From Anoplopoma fimbria (lineage: Eukaryota > Chordata > Actinopteri > Perciformes > Anoplopomatidae), in NCBI RefSeq assembly GCF_027596085.1, contig NC_072469.1, positions 19,051,281-19,115,280 of the forward strand: DNA of 64,000 nt. The letters run 5' to 3'. The position numbers and the translations under genes were made by a program. How positions within the stretch are numbered: the first letter of the stretch is position 1; each line of letters opens with the position of its first letter. A model generated the notes under the pieces. The model did no database searches. It was not told the DNA's origin and saw only the letters and a program-made list of their open reading frames with translations. Below, piece by piece: positions 61,017 through 64,000 of this stretch.

Positions 61017-61406
61017 TCATGCTAAAGATGTATTCTTATGCAAATTGAGTATTCTTTTTATCTCAATCATGTAGTCATTCATCTGCTTTCTGAGCTTTTC
61101 ATTGTCCAGCAGCCAATTATTATTGTGAAGGCTGCTGATGCTAATCATAGCAGAACAGTGGCTTCCATACTGGCAGCAAAGGAGCTGATACAAACTACCG
61201 GTAGGGGTGAGGGGGAGGACATTAAAGTAGCTTTTATTAGGGTGCCAATAGGAACTGAAACCATGGTGGAGCTCATTTGGAGCATTATTGAAAGGCACAA
61301 TTTGACCCATAATTATCCTTTCGCACTTTTTGCCAAGCACTTGACAATCTGCTCCCAGAACTTGTTCACTGTGGAAGCAATTATCAAGACATTATTCTTA
61401 GTGTGA
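61017..61406. other. Candidate conserved non-coding element or unknown ORF
   Basis: This stretch is free of simple repeats. It contains homeodomain-type motifs (ATGCAAATTGAG, CCAATTATTATTG, CATAATTATCC) and is open in two frames: plus from an ATG at 61038 (122 codons) and minus across 61017-61340 (107 codons, TTG start). The plus frame gives a peptide with no domain I recognise. Low stop density on both strands is more like a constrained regulatory block than a gene. Confidence 0.4.
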
Positions 61407-63654
61407 AGAAAGGGCAAAATTCATCTGTTGTTGCTAGGAGATTTACGGTAAAAGAGGTGCCGCAGTAGCCGAATGCAAAATGAATTCACTGGAACGCATG
61501 ATTTATAAATGGAGCAAGTGAAATTATATTTTTGAACTGTCAAACATGTGGTAATTTGCCCAAGTCTCGGGAATTGTGTTGTTGACTGTTGATGCCGATG
61601 AAGTTATTCAAACTACACTTGGGGAGAAATAAAATGTTTTATTGTTGCCACAAGCTTTAAGTGATGAATCTGTTTCTAAATAGGAAAAGAGGAACATGAG
61701 GTTCCAGTAACACTACCAACAACATGCACAAATGCTGCTGAGCTCTGGACCACCCATAAACCCCAGAGGCCAGTTCATGTGGACATTTGCAACATCTCAC
61801 TAGTTTACTATTCAAAAAAAACAAAAAACATATTTTACCATCATATTGTAATGAGCTCATATTTTTTTCACTCACAAATGATGACTTATTCCTTTCATTT
61901 GCCACCTTTATTATCAAACAATGGCCATACATTCTAAGAGTTAATTAATAATAAGGCAACAGCTTTCTCTCACAATTGGTTTATATGAAAAACAAAAGCT
62001 GCAAATTCAAAGTCTGAGTTTAGAACACCTGAGATGCTATGATACATTTGAATTTATATATATATTTATATAAATATAATTACTTGCTAACCTCGGAGAC
62101 TCTCCAATCCTTATCTGTCGCTGTTATGCATCTGTCTGCTACCTTCCTCTTTCTCTCTGCCTCTCTGTCCCTGGTGTGCTCTGTTTCAGCTGAGGCAACG
62201 TAACAATCCATGCATAAATGATTAGAGAATTTTGTTACAAAAGGATTATCATTTCTATCCCTCCTGCACAAGTACCTTTGATCGTGTCGCGTACAACAAC
62301 ACACCCGCATGCGCGCGGGTGCACATTCACACTTTTGAGTTGCATAGAGCAGGTCGTGCACATGCATTGATCTGCGGGACTCCACTTGGGTGTCAACACA
62401 AGTGCCATTGCTGGTCTAAAATGGAAGTTTGTGTGTGCATGTGTGTGTGTGTGAGATTGTGTGTGACAAAATCAAAGGTACTTGTACAGAGGGGATAGAA
62501 ATGATAATCCTTTGGTAACAAAACTCTCTAAACATGTATGCATGGATTAAAAATTCTCTATTCCTCTAATGTTGCACCCCAGAGAAAGAGACAGAGAGAC
62601 AGAACTCTGACATTATTAATATGTGGATTAATTTTCAGCACAGTAGCTACCACAGCTGCAAACACTGCTGAGAAGATAACCAACTTCAAAGACCAAAGAA
62701 AAAACTCCCAAATAAGGAAAGCATAGGGTCCTTCAAATGTGGGGTGGCCAACTATATATGGAGCATGGAAGAGCATGGACGTTTTTATTCATGGTCAGTC
62801 AAACAATTTATTTTAACATAAAGTTAACTTTTACAGTTAACTTTACATGAAATTAAACTTATTTCTCCTAAAACACGTTTGCATTGACATTTTCAGACTT
62901 ATTGCTAACAAATCTACTTATTACCACGTTATCTCTGCTCAAACTCTCCCCCTCACTGTTATTTTGCTTTATTGTAAATGGGCAGACATATGAGACAGCA
63001 GCTGTAATTTCCTCTAACCTGATTTCAGCTGATCTATAATTGGAGAAAGTAGTAGTCCGTCCATATGCACAACCGCCACCCTTGCAGAACTCGAAAATCA
63101 TTTGAGTGTTTGTTAGCAAGCATTGCTTCTGTGCATCTTTATTCCACTAAAAGGAAAAAGATCTGTCTACCAGGCATTACTGAGATGCTAAATGTGGACA
63201 GTTTGAAATGCCTATTTGCATCCCTGCTCATACTGTAACCATCCATACACATTAGTGTCAAGTCTGGAATAACTTCCTTACTTCCCATTTAAGAGAAACT
63301 CCACTTTAATAATTGCACTAAGGATCATTTCATTCTATCGTGGCTAATACCAATGTACCCTCTTGTCCTCAACAGCTATGAGCAATTTTCTTTTACATTT
63401 TTTAACAGTGTAGGCTAACAGGAATCTTACTGTAGCTGAAAATATTTTACATTATCAACCAAATATTCACACAATATGGAACTGATTATGGATAGCTTCT
63501 GATAGCTTCTGTTTTCTGTGTTAATGTTTAATACATTGACAAAATCCCTACTTATCAGATGATGAGTCAGTTTAGGTGACTTATCCAACTGCAATGTGTT
63601 TACTACTTTAAGAGTGCATGTCAGAGTAGTGCATTACTGCTTTGAAACAAGAGC

Positions 63655-64000
63655 TTACAGCCACGCTAGCAGCTCAGTGAGGTAAAGTGAGCTTAATGCT
63701 AATGTCAGCATGTTAACATGCTCAAAGTGACAATGCTAACATGCTGATGTTTAGGGGTCATAATGTTCAACAGGTTCATCTGTAGTAAGGTATGTTTTCC
63801 AATGGAAATGTCATTTGTTTTGCAGGTATTTGTCCATAAACCAAAGTATTTGACAGATAATATGTTTTTACCTAATGCTGGTGTTGGAGGAAAAGTAAAG
63901 GGATCACCAAAGTTATACCATTTCAACCTGATGTGGACATTATTGCCTTCTAAATTCCATGGCAATCCATCAATTTTTGTCAAGACATTCATTCAAAATA
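63655..64000 (+). repeat. Fish interspersed repeat (AACATGCTAACATG family), runs off the window
   Basis: GCATGTTAACATGCTCAAAG, TGTCATTTGTTTTGCAGGTA, TTTGTCCATAAACCAAAGTA, GGATCACCAAAGTTATACCA and CCATGGCAATCCATCAATTT follow a repeat abundant in percomorph genomes. The right end is cut by the window. Confidence 0.75.

Larger units (their letters stand above)
59241..63654. other. Intergenic: microsatellite and candidate conserved block, no gene
   Basis: Contains (GT)n at 59841 and the unusual block at 61017-61406. 59600-59820 is rich in GCTAAC and GCTAGC motifs. The rest is unique AT-rich sequence. Confidence 0.6.

Noticed and set aside
61038..61406. 122-codon plus frame as a protein-coding gene
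   Set aside because: No known domain and the opposite strand is open too; kept only as a candidate conserved block.
30862..64000. First exon of cntnap2 or another neighbour gene
   Set aside because: I searched both strands for a signal-peptide exon and for discoidin-type coding sequence and saw none; no CpG-rich promoter is visible.

Overview
The window is vertebrate nuclear DNA, almost certainly from a ray-finned (teleost, probably percomorph) fish. It has split genes with large introns, very many long (CA)n/(GT)n microsatellites, tRNA-derived SINEs with an L2-like LINE tail, a Tc1/mariner-type MITE, and several short interspersed repeats I know from percomorph genomes. It contains no bacterial genes, operons, CRISPR array or viral genome. 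Nearly all long open frames are read-through of dinucleotide repeats (CVCV or HTHT peptides) and are not genes.

The one gene I can support is tpk1, thiamine pyrophosphokinase, on the minus strand. I reassembled its 5' half from small exons that the open frames do not reveal: a 5' UTR exon and promoter near 30748-30860; exon 2 with the start codon (ATG at 28864); exon 3 (22460-22534); exon 4 (13916-13985); exon 5 (4333-4405); exon 6 (1097-1192). All junctions have AG acceptors and GT donors, the codon phases join without error, and the product aligns along its length with human TPK1. The window encodes residues 1-119 of about 243. The remaining exons, encoding most of the C-terminal domain, must lie to the left of position 1.

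Layout: 1-30.9 kb is tpk1. Its introns hold 15 dinucleotide tracts, a MITE, hAT-like fragments and a LINE tail 12 nt from a splice donor. 30.9-64 kb is the 5' flank of tpk1. I found no convincing exon there, only SINEs (31.7, 40.1 and 53.2 kb), an L2-like LINE remnant (52.5-52.9 kb), a foldback element (33.8-34.3 kb), a 17-bp minisatellite (50.0 kb), further interspersed repeats (54.3, 58.5-59.2 and 63.7 kb) and a candidate conserved non-coding block (61.0-61.4 kb). In mammals the 5' side of TPK1 faces a long gene-poor interval before CNTNAP2, which fits the emptiness here.

No undescribed system stands out. The most testable new observation is that exon 5 is bracketed by complementary (GU)n and (CA)n tracts in the pre-mRNA, which could loop the exon out. 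A second is that 12 of 15 intronic dinucleotide tracts are in the UG orientation in the transcript. I had no database access; repeat family assignments rest on recognised consensus sequences and should be confirmed by search.
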